Assembly (NCBI RefSeq): GCF_023517795.1 | Contig: NZ_CP082928.1 | Span: 3,658,001 to 3,722,000, forward strand | Length of the DNA: 64,000 nt | Source of the DNA: Pseudomonas fulva | GTDB taxonomy: Bacteria; Pseudomonadota; Gammaproteobacteria; Pseudomonadales; Pseudomonadaceae | Reading direction: 5' to 3' | In this document: in pieces, positions 37,926 through 47,319 of the stretch | Position numbering within the stretch: position 1 is the stretch's first letter | How the letters are laid out: each line of letters begins with the position of its first letter | Notes under the pieces: model-generated | Told to the model about the DNA's origin: nothing | The model's database searches: none | The model's input: only the letters and a program-made list of their open reading frames with translations | Translations under genes and position numbers: made by a program

Positions 37926-39989
37926 TCAGAGCGTGGCGGGATTGATATGCCGCTGCGAGCGGCTTGACTGCTTGAGGTACTGGGTCAGCTCGCGGGCCGG
38001 CAGCGGCCGGCTGTAGTAGTAGCCCTGACCTTCATGGCAGCCCTGGGCGATGATGTAGGCTTCCTGCTCGGCGGTTTCCACGCCTTCGGCGATGACCTGC
38101 ATGCCCAGGCTCTTGCCCAGCTGGATGATGGCGCGAACGATGGTGGCGTCGTCCTCGTCGTCGAGCAGGTCCTGCACGAAGCTCTTGTCGATCTTGATCT
38201 TGTCCAGGGGCAGGCTCTTCAGGTAGCTGAGCGAGGAGTAGCCGGTACCGAAGTCGTCGATGGCGATCAGCGCCCCGGAGCGGCGCAGGCTGAGCAGGTG
38301 CTGGGCGGCGGTGCTGATGTCCTCCATCAGGCCGGTTTCGGTGACTTCCAGCTCCAGGCTGCGCGCCGGCAGGCGATACATCTGCATCAGGTTGTTGACC
38401 ACCCGCGGCAGCTCGGCGTGGTGCAGCTGTACGGTCGACAGGTTGACCGCCATGCGCAGGTCGCCATAGCCCTGGTCGTGCCACTCGCGCAGCTGGCGGC
38501 AGGTCTGGTCGAGTACCCACTCGCCAATGGCGATGATGCTGCCGTTCTGCTCGGCCAGCGGGATGAACAGGTCGGGGCCGACGAAGCCGTGCTGCGGGTG
38601 CTGCCAGCGCAGCAGCGCCTCGACGCCGACCACCCGCTGGTCGCGGTAGCTGATCTGCGGCTGGTAGACCACGTGCAACTGGTTCAGCGCCAGGGCGTCG
38701 CGCAGGTCCTTTTCCAGCTCGCGGCGGCGACGCATCTCGCTGTCGACGCTGGCGATGTAGAACTGGTAGCGGTTGCGCGAACGGCTCTTGGCCAGGGTCA
38801 TGGTCTGTTCGGCCTTCTGCAGCAGCTTCTCGGGGCTGTCGCCATCTTCCGGGAACAGGGTGATGCCGATGGTAGCGCGCAGCTGCACCTGGTGATCGTC
38901 GAGGGTGAAGGGCGTTTCCAGGTCGTCGAGCACGCTCTGCGCCAGTTCGGCGGCTTCGTAGGGCTGCTCGATATCGGCCTGCACCAGGGCGAACTGATCG
39001 CCGCCCAGGCGCGCCAGGGCGCCGAGCCGACCACTGTGGCTGCGCAGGCGGTCGGACAGCGCCAGCAGCAACTGGTCGCCGGTCTGGTAGCTGAACTGCT
39101 CGTTGATGCCCTTGAAGTCGTCCAGGCCGACGCACAGCACCGCCACGCGGCGCTGCAGGCGGCCGGCATCCTCGAGGATCTGTTCGAGTTGCTGCTGCAG
39201 TTGCAGGCGGTTGGGCAGGCTGGTCAGGAAGTCGTACTGCGACATGCGCTGCAGGCTGTTTTCCGCCTCGCGGCGCAGGTGCGTGTTGCGTTCGATCGAG
39301 GCGAGCAGCCCGTTGGCGGTGTTGATCCACAGGCCCAGTTCGTTCTTTTCGTTGCCGGCGAGCATCGGCAGCTTGTTCTCGCTGGGGCGGTCCGGGTTGA
39401 TGTTGCTCAGGTGCTCGATGATCTTGGCCAGCGGCTTGGTGAGCAGCCAGTAATAGACCAGGTACAGCACCAGGCCCATGGCCAGGGCGCGCAACACCCC
39501 GGAGATGAAGATGATCACCGAATTGGTGAGAAAGCTTTCTCCGTACAGCGCGGTGTCGAGGGTGATGTTCAGGTCGCCGTAGTATTCGTTGTACGGCTCG
39601 CGGCCGACCAGACGGGTGCTGAACTGCTGCTCCTCGCCGAGGATCGGGTCGGTCAGCCAGCGCAGGGGCAGGTCGGCGAGGGGGCGGCTCTTCTCGGCGA
39701 GCATCTGCTCACCCGGATGGCCGATGGACGCCTGGCGCACCGACTCGTGCTGGAACAGGCCTTCGACCACCTGCATGCCCATCTCGCGATCCAGGCTGTA
39801 GACCGCCTGGGTGGAGGGGTCGCGGAACATGCCGAGAATGCGCTGGGAATCGCTGGTGATGGAATGGCGCGTCTTGTAGATGTCGAACACGATCTGCCCG
39901 AGGCTGAGCACCACGCCCACGGCAAGCGCGGACAACAGCACCACGCGCAGCAGTTTCACGGACAGGCTGTGCTTGAGTTCCAGCTTCAA
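37926..39989 (-). CDS. bifA: cyclic-di-GMP phosphodiesterase BifA
   Basis: 687 residues, same length as P. aeruginosa BifA. TM1 at about 9-33 (LLRVVLLSALAVGVVLSLGQ), a periplasmic sensor, TM2 near 165-185, a HAMP-like linker, a degenerate GGDEF domain (LGGDQF, so no cyclase activity expected) and an intact EAL domain (GVEALLRW; DDFGTGYSSLSYLKSLPLDK). It lowers c-di-GMP and promotes swarming and biofilm dispersal. The start is TTG at 39989, not a far-upstream ATG: AAGGA lies 8 bases before it and it reproduces the MKLELK opening of homologues. It opposes the WspR and 14.5-kb cyclases in this window. Confidence 0.93.
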   Translation of the reverse strand: MKLELKHSLSVKLLRVVLLSALAVGVVLSLGQIVFDIYKTRHSITSDSQRILGMFRDPSTQAVYSLDREMGMQVVEGLFQHESVRQASIGHPGEQMLAEKSRPLADLPLRWLTDPILGEEQQFSTRLVGREPYNEYYGDLNITLDTALYGESFLTNSVIIFISGVLRALAMGLVLYLVYYWLLTKPLAKIIEHLSNINPDRPSENKLPMLAGNEKNELGLWINTANGLLASIERNTHLRREAENSLQRMSQYDFLTSLPNRLQLQQQLEQILEDAGRLQRRVAVLCVGLDDFKGINEQFSYQTGDQLLLALSDRLRSHSGRLGALARLGGDQFALVQADIEQPYEAAELAQSVLDDLETPFTLDDHQVQLRATIGITLFPEDGDSPEKLLQKAEQTMTLAKSRSRNRYQFYIASVDSEMRRRRELEKDLRDALALNQLHVVYQPQISYRDQRVVGVEALLRWQHPQHGFVGPDLFIPLAEQNGSIIAIGEWVLDQTCRQLREWHDQGYGDLRMAVNLSTVQLHHAELPRVVNNLMQMYRLPARSLELEVTETGLMEDISTAAQHLLSLRRSGALIAIDDFGTGYSSLSYLKSLPLDKIKIDKSFVQDLLDDEDDATIVRAIIQLGKSLGMQVIAEGVETAEQEAYIIAQGCHEGQGYYYSRPLPARELTQYLKQSSRSQRHINPATL

Positions 39990-40238
39990 ATGGCAGTTCC
40001 TTGTGCGATACCCGGCGCCGGATTGGAGTTGAGTATTGGCAAACTCGCGTTGCCAGTCAAAGGCCGTATGCATGGGGCGACCAATCTGGTCGCGCCCAGG
40101 GCGCGGCGGACGTTTCCCGTGACGACGCGGCTCGCGTTGAAAGGTGGACAGGTCCTCGGCTGGCACTACCCGCTCTGTGTCGGAAAGAAACCTCAGGTCT
40201 TGAGCGCCGCCTGTCGATGCCGCCAGGTTGCAACAGGC

Positions 40239-40273
40239 AAAAAAAAGCCCCCCTGACTCGCATCAGAGGGGCA
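40239..40273 (-). terminator. Rho-independent terminator (sodB)
   Basis: On the minus strand GCCCCTCTGA, loop, TCAGGGGGGC, followed by eight T (AAAAAAAA at 40239-40246 on the plus strand). It lies just after the sodB stop and before the bifA start. Confidence 0.88.
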
Positions 40274-40291
40274 TTTTCATCGGCCAGGGGC

Positions 40292-40873
40292 TCAGGCGGC
40301 GAAGTTCTTCGCCACGAAGTCCCAGTTGACCAGGTTCCAGAACGCCTCGACATACTTCGGACGCACGTTGCGGTAGTCGATGTAGTAGGCGTGCTCCCAG
40401 ACGTCGCAGGTCAGCAGCGGGGTGTCGCCGCTGGTCAGCGGGCAGCCGGCGCCGATGGTGCTGGCCAGGGCCAGGGAGCCGTCGGCCTTCTTCACCAGCC
40501 AGCCCCAGCCGGAACCGAAGGTGCCGATGCTGACCTTGCTGAACTCTTCCTTGAACGCGTCGAAGGAACCAAACGCCTTGTCGATGGCCGCTGCCAGTTC
40601 GCCGGTCGGCTGACCGCCGCCGTTGGGGCTCAGGCAGTTCCAGTAGAAGGTGTGGTTCCACACCTGGGCGGCGTTGTTGAAGATACCGCCGGAGGAGGTC
40701 TTGACGATTTCTTCCAGGCTCTTGCCTTCGAACTCGGTGCCGGGCACCAGGTTGTTCAGGTTCACGACATAGGTGTTGTGGTGCTTGTCGTGGTGGAACT
40801 CCAGGGTTTCCTTGGAGATGTGCGGCTGCAGGGCATCGTGTGCGTACGGCAGCGGCGGCAATTCGAAAGCCAT
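40292..40873 (-). CDS. sodB: iron superoxide dismutase
   Basis: 193 residues, cytosolic. It converts superoxide to peroxide and oxygen. Metal ligands are in [15 protein letters not shown] (His), [13 protein letters not shown] (His) and [14 protein letters not shown] (Asp and His). The [11 protein letters not shown] and FGSGWGWL signatures are those of the Fe type. GGAG precedes ATG 40873. Single gene with its own terminator. Position next to bifA as in P. aeruginosa. Confidence 0.96.
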   Translation of the reverse strand: MAFELPPLPYAHDALQPHISKETLEFHHDKHHNTYVVNLNNLVPGTEFEGKSLEEIVKTSSGGIFNNAAQVWNHTFYWNCLSPNGGGQPTGELAAAIDKAFGSFDAFKEEFSKVSIGTFGSGWGWLVKKADGSLALASTIGAGCPLTSGDTPLLTCDVWEHAYYIDYRNVRPKYVEAFWNLVNWDFVAKNFAA

Positions 40874-41047
40874 GGTTATTCTCCTAATCAGGTCTGTTGC
40901 GATGAGCGCAAGGCCGATCACGGGCGGCCAAACATGCGTCGGCGGATTTGTACCCTTTGCGACGCAGGGCAGGGATCATAGCACCGGGGCTACGCCATAA
41001 CCACGCGGCAACTGTGCGGGATACCGGGCCAGAGCCCTCGCGGCGAT

Positions 41048-41887
41048 TCAGCTCAGCTTCATCATCGCCACGCCGGCGAGAATGATCAGGCAGGCCACGG
41101 CGCGCAGCGGCGGCAGGCTTTCCTTGAGCCATAGCCGGCCGATCAGCAGGGCGAACACCACGCTGGTTTCACGCAGCGCCGAAACCAGTGCCACCGGCGC
41201 CAGGGTCATGGCCCAGATGGCGATGCTGTAGGCCAGCATGGACATGGCGCCGCCGAGCAGGCCGGCGCGCCAGTGCGGACCGAGTGTCGAGACGACGCCT
41301 GGGCCGCGTTGAGCGAGGATCACCAGGGCCATCACCAGGCCGTTGACCGCGAACAGCCATGCCGAATACGACAGCGGGTCGCCATTGGCGCGGGCGCCGC
41401 TGGCATCGGCCAGGGTGTAGCCGGCGATGAACAGCGCGGTCAGCAGGGCATTGATCAGCAGGCCGCTGCGGGGGCGGCCATGACCGCCGCGCATCGCCAT
41501 CAGCCAGATGCCGCCGACCAGTACGCCAAGGCCCAGCCACTGGCTGGCGGGCAGCACCTCGCCAAGCAGCAGCACCGACAGCGCGGCCACCAGCAGCGGC
41601 GAGCTGCCTCGGGAGATGGGGTAGACCTGGCCGAGGTCGCCGTGCCGGTAGGCGCGGCTCAGGAACAGGTTGTAGCCGATGTGCAGCAGCGCCGAGAGGA
41701 TGATCCAGGGCCAGGCCGCGGCGGCCGGCACAGCCACGAAGGGCAGGGCGAGAAGGGCGACGACGCCGGCGCCGATCTGGATCAGCGAGGCGGTGAGGAA
41801 GCGATCCAGGCCGATCTTGAGCAGCGCGTTCCAGCCGGCGTGCAGGGCCGCGGCGGCGATGACCATGAGAAAGACACCTGTTTCCAC
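41048..41887 (-). CDS. EamA-family (DMT) transporter
   Basis: 279 residues, about ten hydrophobic segments in two EamA halves (GWNALLKIGLDRFLTASLIQ; LRETSVVFALLIGRLWLKES). Drug/metabolite transporter superfamily, inner membrane; substrate unknown. The start is taken as GTG 41887 (METGVFLMVIAAAALHAGWN); ATG 41866 seven codons later is an alternative. A long in-frame extension upstream runs through the next gene and is not coding. It ends just before the sodB promoter region. Confidence 0.82.
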   Translation of the reverse strand: METGVFLMVIAAAALHAGWNALLKIGLDRFLTASLIQIGAGVVALLALPFVAVPAAAAWPWIILSALLHIGYNLFLSRAYRHGDLGQVYPISRGSSPLLVAALSVLLLGEVLPASQWLGLGVLVGGIWLMAMRGGHGRPRSGLLINALLTALFIAGYTLADASGARANGDPLSYSAWLFAVNGLVMALVILAQRGPGVVSTLGPHWRAGLLGGAMSMLAYSIAIWAMTLAPVALVSALRETSVVFALLIGRLWLKESLPPLRAVACLIILAGVAMMKLS

Positions 41888-41949
41888 TGCTGCTTCGCCC
41901 GTTGTCTGGAGCGCGCCAGCATAGCAGCTGGGCGCACGTCGTGCGGGCG

Positions 41950-42552
41950 TTACAGCGGGCTGGCGATCAGTTGCCAGGCGATGGCGAACATCATGGCTGC
42001 GACCACCAGATCGATGATCCGCCAGGTCAGCGGGCGGGCCAACCAGGGCGCCAGCCAGGCGGCGCCCAGCGCCAGGCACAGGAACCACAGCAGCGAGGCG
42101 CTGGCCGCGCCGGCCGCATAGGCCGGCGGCACGGCTTGCTGGGCGCCGAGGGAGCCGATCAGCAGCACGGTATCCAGGTACACGTGGGGGTTGAGCAGGG
42201 TGACCGCCAGGGTCGCCAGCAACACTGCACGCAACGAGCGCGGCGCCCCCGTTTCGGCCTGCAGGCCGGCCGGCCGGCAGGCGCGCCGCAGGGCCTGGGC
42301 GCCGTACCAGATCAGAAACGCGGCGCCGCCCCAGCGGGCGATCCCGAGCAGCCACTCGCTCTGCAGCAGCAGGGTCGCCAGGCCGAACACCCCGGCACTG
42401 ATCAGCAGCGCATCACAGAGGATGCACAGCAGCGCCACGGGCAGGTGATGCTCACGGCGCAGGCTCTGGGCGAGCACGAAGGCGTTCTGGGCGCCGAGGG
42501 CGATGATCAGGCCGGCGGTGATCGCCAGGCCGTTGGTGTAGCTCTGCCACAT
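41950..42552 (-). CDS. argO: LysE/ArgO-type amino-acid exporter
   Basis: 200 residues, six membrane segments. The opening GLAITAGLIIALGAQNAFVL and TLLNPHVYLDTVLLIGSLGA are signatures of the LysE/ArgO family, which exports arginine or lysine. It is divergent from an argP gene (121 bases between starts), the classic arrangement in which ArgP activates argO. The substrate is inferred from this pairing. Confidence 0.9.
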   Translation of the reverse strand: MWQSYTNGLAITAGLIIALGAQNAFVLAQSLRREHHLPVALLCILCDALLISAGVFGLATLLLQSEWLLGIARWGGAAFLIWYGAQALRRACRPAGLQAETGAPRSLRAVLLATLAVTLLNPHVYLDTVLLIGSLGAQQAVPPAYAAGAASASLLWFLCLALGAAWLAPWLARPLTWRIIDLVVAAMMFAIAWQLIASPL

Positions 42553-42673
42553 GGTGAAAGTCCTTGGAAACGAACGCGTCGAGCACGATCTGCGGGTGGG
42601 GATGGCTATCAGTCTGCGCCCCTGGCCTGTATAAGAAAAAGCAATAGTACTGATCGATCATTAGGAAAATCGA

Positions 42674-43567
42674 TTGCTCGACTACAAATTGCTCGCCGCC
42701 CTTGCCGCGGTCGTCGAACAGGCCGGTTTCGAACGTGGAGCCCAGGTGCTGGGCCTGTCGCAGTCGGCGGTGTCCCAGCGCATCAAGCTGCTGGAGGCGC
42801 GTATCGGCCAGCCGGTGCTGCTGCGCGCGATGCCGCCGACGCCCACCGATGTCGGCCGGCGGCTGCTCAACCACGTGCAGCAGGTGCGCCTGCTGGAGCG
42901 CGACCTGCAGCAGCAGGTGCCAAGCCTGGAGGCGGATGGGCAAACCCAGCGCCTGCGCATCGCCGTCAATGCCGACAGCCTGGCCACCTGGTGGGGCAGG
43001 GCGGTGGCGGATTTCTGCGCCAGCCACCGGGTGCTGCTGGAACTGGTGGTCGAGGATCAGGAGGTGGGGCTCAAGCGCATGCGCGCCGGTGATGTGGCCG
43101 CCTGCGTGTGCGCCGCGGAGCGGCCGGTATCCGGCGCGCGCAGCCTGGCGCTGGGTGCCATGCGCTACCGGGCCATGGCCAGCCCGGCCTTTATCGCCCG
43201 GCATTTTCCCGATGGGGTGAGTGCCGAGCGCATCGGTCAGGTGCCGGCCATCGTGTTCGGCCCGGATGACCAGTTGCAGCACCGTTATCTGAACGAGCTC
43301 GGTCTGTCCGGCAGCTTCCTGCACCACCTGTGCCCGTCGTCCGAAGGCTTCCTGCGCCTAACCGCCGAAGGGCTGGGTTGGGGCATGGTGCCCGAGCCGC
43401 AGATGGCCGAGGCCATGGCCAGCGGTGAACTGCTCGAGCTGCTCCCCGGCCGGCCCATCGACGTGCCGCTGTACTGGCACCACTGGCGCAACGGCGGCGA
43501 ATTGCTCGACCAGCTCACCCGGCACCTGCAGCGCCATGCCGGTGATTATCTGGTACCGGTGCCGTGA
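42674..43567 (+). CDS. argP: LysR-type regulator ArgP (IciA)
   Basis: 297 residues. N-terminal winged helix: LAALAAVVEQAGFERGAQVL then LSQSAVSQRIKLLEARIGQP. The effector-binding domain follows. ArgP senses arginine and lysine and controls export and metabolism genes. The start is TTG 42674 with TAGGA 7 bases before it, giving the MLDYKLLAALA opening usual for ArgP. The promoter overlaps that of the divergent exporter gene. Confidence 0.92.
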   Translation: MLDYKLLAALAAVVEQAGFERGAQVLGLSQSAVSQRIKLLEARIGQPVLLRAMPPTPTDVGRRLLNHVQQVRLLERDLQQQVPSLEADGQTQRLRIAVNADSLATWWGRAVADFCASHRVLLELVVEDQEVGLKRMRAGDVAACVCAAERPVSGARSLALGAMRYRAMASPAFIARHFPDGVSAERIGQVPAIVFGPDDQLQHRYLNELGLSGSFLHHLCPSSEGFLRLTAEGLGWGMVPEPQMAEAMASGELLELLPGRPIDVPLYWHHWRNGGELLDQLTRHLQRHAGDYLVPVP

Positions 43568-43628
43568 ACACGGCTGCCATGATCGGCGCGACGCCTTATA
43601 GTGCGCGCAGCAGCGGGCGGAGGGCGTG

Positions 43629-44615
43629 ATGAAGATTCTGGTCACCGGAGCAAGCGGGTTCATTGGCGGGCGTTTCGCGCGGTTCGCCCTCGAGCAGGGC
43701 CTGGAGGTGCGCGTCACCGGCCGCCGCGAGGAGGCATTCGAGCACCTGATCCGCCGAGGGGCGCAGTTCATGTCCGGCGATCTGGCCGACCCCGAGCTGG
43801 CGCTGGCGCTGTGCAGCGACGTCGAAGCAGTGGTGCACTGCGCCGGTGCCGTGGGTGTGTGGGGGCGCTACGAGTATTTCCATCAGGGCAACGTGGTGCT
43901 CACCGAAAACGTCATCGAGGCCTGCCTCAAGCGCGGGGTGCGCCGCCTGGTGCACCTGTCCTCGCCGTCGATCTATTTCGATGGTCGCGATCACCTCGGC
44001 CTGCGCGAAGACCAGGTGCCCAAGCGCTTCTCCAGCCATTACGCGCGCACCAAGTTTCTCGCCGAACAGCGCCTGTTCGGCGCCCAGGAGTTCGGCCTGG
44101 AAGTGCTGGCGCTGCGGCCGCGCTTCGTGACCGGCGCGGGAGACGTGAGCATCTTCCCGCGGCTGATCGCCCTGCAGCGCAGGGGCCGCCTGGCGATCAT
44201 CGGCAACGGCCTGAACAAGGTCGACTTCACCAGCGTGCACAACCTCAACGAGGCCCTGTTCGGCGCCTTGCTGGCTGCCGGGCCGGCACTTGGCAAGGCC
44301 TACAACATCAGTGACGGCGCGCCGCTGCCGCTGTGGGACGTGGTCAACTACGTGCTGCGCCAACTGGAGTTGCCGCCAGTCACCCGCCATGTGCCAGTAG
44401 CCCTGGCGCGCAGCCTGGCCGTTGCCAGCGAGGGGCTATGCAGCCTGCTGCCCGGCCGCCCCGAGCCCGCGCTGACCCGGCTAGCGGTGGACGTGATGAG
44501 CCGCGACTTCTCCCTGGATATCAGCCAGGCACGCGAGCACCTGGACTATCAGGCCAGCGCCAGCCTGTGGCCGGCCCTGGACGAGTTCTGCCGCTGGTGG
44601 CGGGCGCAGGGCTAA
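43629..44615 (+). CDS. NAD-dependent epimerase / 3-beta-HSD-like SDR
   Basis: 328 residues. Extended SDR: nucleotide-binding GASGFIGGRFARFAL (TGxxGxxG), HCAGAVGVWG, catalytic Y-x-x-x-K in HYARTKFLAE, and the substrate part with DFTSVHNLNEAL. It resembles bacterial 3-beta-hydroxysteroid dehydrogenase/epimerase-like proteins; the natural substrate is unknown. ATG 43629 follows GGAGGG closely. It starts 61 bases after argP on the same strand. Confidence 0.85.
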   Translation: MKILVTGASGFIGGRFARFALEQGLEVRVTGRREEAFEHLIRRGAQFMSGDLADPELALALCSDVEAVVHCAGAVGVWGRYEYFHQGNVVLTENVIEACLKRGVRRLVHLSSPSIYFDGRDHLGLREDQVPKRFSSHYARTKFLAEQRLFGAQEFGLEVLALRPRFVTGAGDVSIFPRLIALQRRGRLAIIGNGLNKVDFTSVHNLNEALFGALLAAGPALGKAYNISDGAPLPLWDVVNYVLRQLELPPVTRHVPVALARSLAVASEGLCSLLPGRPEPALTRLAVDVMSRDFSLDISQAREHLDYQASASLWPALDEFCRWWRAQG

Positions 44616-44785
44616 TCGCCCGCGCCAGGTCGGTGCGGAACCCGAGGTGCCTGCAACGGGTCTCTGTGCGCAATGCAGGCCGTCGCGGCATGCCCATTAC
44701 TGGCATTACGACACCCAAGCGCCAGCCGTGAATCGGTATACTGCGCGCACTTTGCCTCCACCCTGGTTTTCTCAAGGTTCTCCCC

Positions 44786-45658
44786 ATGCGTAACGATGCC
44801 CACGACGAATTCGATGACGTACCCAGCCTGACCCCGGATCGCCGCGATCAGGACGATTTCGAACCCGAGCCGCAGCCTTACGCCCGCACTGGCGCGGCTT
44901 CGCGCAAGGCCAGCGCGCCGCGTGCGGCGAGCACCGGGCCCCTGTGGGCGCTGGTCGGCGCCCTGAGCATCGCCCTGGCGGGCCTGGGCTGGTGGAGCTT
45001 CCAGCAGATCAGCCTGATGGAGCAGCAACTGGTGGCCACCCAGGAAAGCTTCGCGCGTATCAGCGAGGAAGCGGCCGGACGTATTCAGGATATTTCCGGC
45101 AAGGTGGTGGCGGCCGAGTCCAACGTCACCACCGGCAGCGAGGCGCTGCGCCTGCAGGTGCGTCAGCTGGAGAACAAGGTCGCCGAGCTGGGCAAGCAGC
45201 AGCAGGCGGCGGGCGGCCAGCAGAGCGGGCAGGACAAGCGCATCGAGCAGCTGGTCGCCGACCTGAAGGCCCAGCAGGGCGATGCCGGCCAGTACGCCGA
45301 TAGCCTGAAGACCCTGGGCAGCGGCCAGGACGCACTGAAGAGCGAGCTGGCCGCGCTGAAAACCGAACTGGCTTCGCTGAAGAGCAGCCAGGGCGACGCC
45401 GGCAAGCTGGCCGCTCAGGTGAAGAGCCTGGCGGGTGATGTCGAGGCGCTGAAAAAGGCTGGTAATTCCAACGCGGCAGTCGAGCGTCTGGAACAGGACA
45501 TGCTGGTACTCAAGAGCCAGCTGGACAACCGCCCGGCCGCCAGCAACAGCGGCAGCAGCACCGCCGAGTTCGATGCCTACCGCGCACAGACCACTCGCAG
45601 CATCAACACGTTGCAGGCGCAGATTCAGAACCTGCAGCAGCAAATTGACGCCCGCTGA
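44786..45658 (+). CDS. coiled-coil inner-membrane protein of unknown function
   Basis: 290 residues. An acidic, disordered N-terminus (residues 1-50) is cytoplasmic, one membrane segment lies at about 53-72 (LWALVGALSIALAGLGWWSF), and a long periplasmic coiled coil runs from about 73 to the end, with heptad-like Leu/Ala spacing (ALKSELAALKTELASLKSSQ). It looks like a structural or tethering protein. No family is recognised. A bidirectional terminator follows. Confidence 0.75.
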   Translation: MRNDAHDEFDDVPSLTPDRRDQDDFEPEPQPYARTGAASRKASAPRAASTGPLWALVGALSIALAGLGWWSFQQISLMEQQLVATQESFARISEEAAGRIQDISGKVVAAESNVTTGSEALRLQVRQLENKVAELGKQQQAAGGQQSGQDKRIEQLVADLKAQQGDAGQYADSLKTLGSGQDALKSELAALKTELASLKSSQGDAGKLAAQVKSLAGDVEALKKAGNSNAAVERLEQDMLVLKSQLDNRPAASNSGSSTAEFDAYRAQTTRSINTLQAQIQNLQQQIDAR

Positions 45659-45678
45659 TCAGCCCAACCCGCCGATAC

Positions 45679-45709
45679 GAAAAAGCCCGCGTTTTTACGC
45701 GGGCTTTTT
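45679..45709. terminator. bidirectional Rho-independent terminator
   Basis: AAAAAGCCCGCGT, loop TTTT, ACGCGGGCTTTTT: perfect arms flanked by A and T runs, between the convergent coiled-coil gene and xenB. Confidence 0.92.
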
Positions 45710-45726
45710 GTTGGCGCTGATGAAGC

Positions 45727-46776
45727 TTACAGACGCGGATAATCGATATAGCCGACCGGGCCGGAGCCGTAGAAGGTTTCCTTGTGCGGCTCGTTCAGCG
45801 GCGCGTCCTGGCGCAGGCGCTCGGGCAGGTCCGGGTTGGCGATAAAGGGCACGCCAAAGGCCACGGCGTCGGCCTTGCCGCTGGCCAGCCAGGCGTTGGC
45901 CTGGTCCTTGGTGAAGCCTTCGTTGGCGATGAACACGCCGCCGAACGCTTCCTTCAGGCTTGGCGACAGGCTGTCGTCGGCTTCGTGCTCACGGGCGCAG
46001 AGGAAGGCGATGTTGCGTTTACCCAGCTCGCGAGCCACGTAGGTGAAGGTTTCGGCGCGGTTGGAATCGCCCATGTCGTGGCTGTCGGCACGCGGGGCCA
46101 GGTGTACACCAACGCGGCCCGGTTCCCACACGCTCAGCACCGCATCGGTCACTTCCATCAGCAGACGGGCACGGTTTTCCAGGCTGCCACCGTAGTTGTC
46201 GGTACGCCTGTTGGTGCTGTCCTGCAGGAACTGGTCGAGCAGGTAACCGTTGGCGGCGTGGATTTCCACACCGTCGAAGCCGGCAGCCTTGGCGTTCTCG
46301 GCACCCTGGCGATAGGCCTCGACAACGTCGGCGATTTCTTCGCTTTCCAGGGCGCGCGGCGTGACGAAGTCCTTCATCGGGCGGATCAGGCTGACGTGGC
46401 CGGCGGGCTTGATGGCGCTGGGGGCCACCGGCAGTTCGCCATCCAGGTACACCGGATCGGAGATGCGGCCCACATGCCAGAGTTGCAGGACGATCTTGCC
46501 GCCGTTGGCGTGCACCGCCTTGGTCACGCCGCTCCAGCCGCGCACCTGCTCATCGGACCAGATGCCGGGAGTGTTCGGGTAGCCGACGCCCATGGGCGTG
46601 ACCGAGGTGGCCTCGCTGATGATCAGGCCAGCCGAGGCGCGCTGCACGTAGTACTCGGCCATCAGGGCATTGGGCACGCGGCCTTCATCGGCGCGGCAGC
46701 GGGTCAGGGGCGCCATGATGACGCGGTTGGCGAGTTCCAGATCGCCGATCTTGATGGGGTCGAACAGAGTGGTCAT
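45727..46776 (-). CDS. xenB: old yellow enzyme family reductase, XenB/NemA type
   Basis: 349 residues, FMN-dependent. The start MTTLFDPIKIGDLELANRVI, then MAPLTRCRADEGRVPNALMA, the FMN-binding WHVGRISDP and the catalytic motif EIHAANGYLLDQF (His-x-x-Asn pair) are those of N-ethylmaleimide reductase/xenobiotic reductase B, which reduces electrophilic alkenes and nitro compounds. It is preceded on the same strand by an arsR-type regulator (76-base gap), likely a self-controlled operon. Confidence 0.93.
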   Translation of the reverse strand: MTTLFDPIKIGDLELANRVIMAPLTRCRADEGRVPNALMAEYYVQRASAGLIISEATSVTPMGVGYPNTPGIWSDEQVRGWSGVTKAVHANGGKIVLQLWHVGRISDPVYLDGELPVAPSAIKPAGHVSLIRPMKDFVTPRALESEEIADVVEAYRQGAENAKAAGFDGVEIHAANGYLLDQFLQDSTNRRTDNYGGSLENRARLLMEVTDAVLSVWEPGRVGVHLAPRADSHDMGDSNRAETFTYVARELGKRNIAFLCAREHEADDSLSPSLKEAFGGVFIANEGFTKDQANAWLASGKADAVAFGVPFIANPDLPERLRQDAPLNEPHKETFYGSGPVGYIDYPRL

Positions 46777-46852
46777 TGCCTAGATCCTCGAATCATTCGC
46801 TCGGTAGGGGTTGCTGGATGGTGAAGGGGGGCGGGTTGCAATCGCATGCAGG

Positions 46853-47164
46853 TCACAGATCACGGGTGATCCGCTCGATAAAGGCGGCGATGGTCGCATC
46901 GTTGCGCTTGAAGAAATTCCACTGACCGACCTTGCGGCTGGTCACCAGACCGGCGCGTTGCAGGGTGGCCAGGTGGGCCGAAACCGTGGATTGCGACAGC
47001 CCGGTGGCCTGGTCGAACTTGCCGGCGCACACGCCGATCTCGAAGGAATGGTCGGGCTGCACGAAGTGCGCTGCGGGCTCTTTCAGCCAGCGCAGAATGT
47101 CGCGGCGCACCGGATGGGCCAGCGCCTTGATCACTTCGTCCAGGTCCATCTCTTCAGGGTTCAT
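46853..47164 (-). CDS. ArsR-family transcriptional regulator
   Basis: 103 residues. Winged helix: VIKALAHPVRRDILRWLKEP, recognition helix LSQSTVSAHLATLQRAGLVT. It has one cysteine (EIGVCAGKFD), so it is not a classical metal-binding ArsR; a redox or electrophile sensor is plausible given the xenB neighbour. ATG 47164 follows AGGAG; an in-frame extension to 47245 reads over the operator region and is rejected. ATATCG palindromes lie upstream (47191-47262). Confidence 0.86.
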   Translation of the reverse strand: MNPEEMDLDEVIKALAHPVRRDILRWLKEPAAHFVQPDHSFEIGVCAGKFDQATGLSQSTVSAHLATLQRAGLVTSRKVGQWNFFKRNDATIAAFIERITRDL

Positions 47165-47190
47165 CGGCTCTCCTGCGTAGCTGCAACGGC

Positions 47191-47262
47191 ATATCGCGAT
47201 GAAGCGAACTTTATATCGAGACTTGGCGATATACAGATCGTTCAAGCAGATAGTGCATATCG
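47191..47262. promoter_or_regulatory. operator-like ATATCG palindromes for arsR-xenB
   Basis: A perfect inverted repeat TATATCG-N8-CGATATA lies at 47212-47233. Further ATATCG boxes are at 47191 (ATATCGCGAT) and 47257. They lie 27-98 bases upstream of the arsR ATG. Spacing and symmetry fit ArsR/SmtB operators. Confidence 0.5.
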
Positions 47263-47319
47263 ACCGCCATGATGGCGCGCCCCTCGCCGTGGCCGGGGCG
47301 AGGCTTTAAGCTGGGCGGC

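Noticed and set aside
38034-40256. 740-codon plus-strand frame opposite bifA
   Set aside because: Antisense shadow. bifA on the minus strand has all expected domains.
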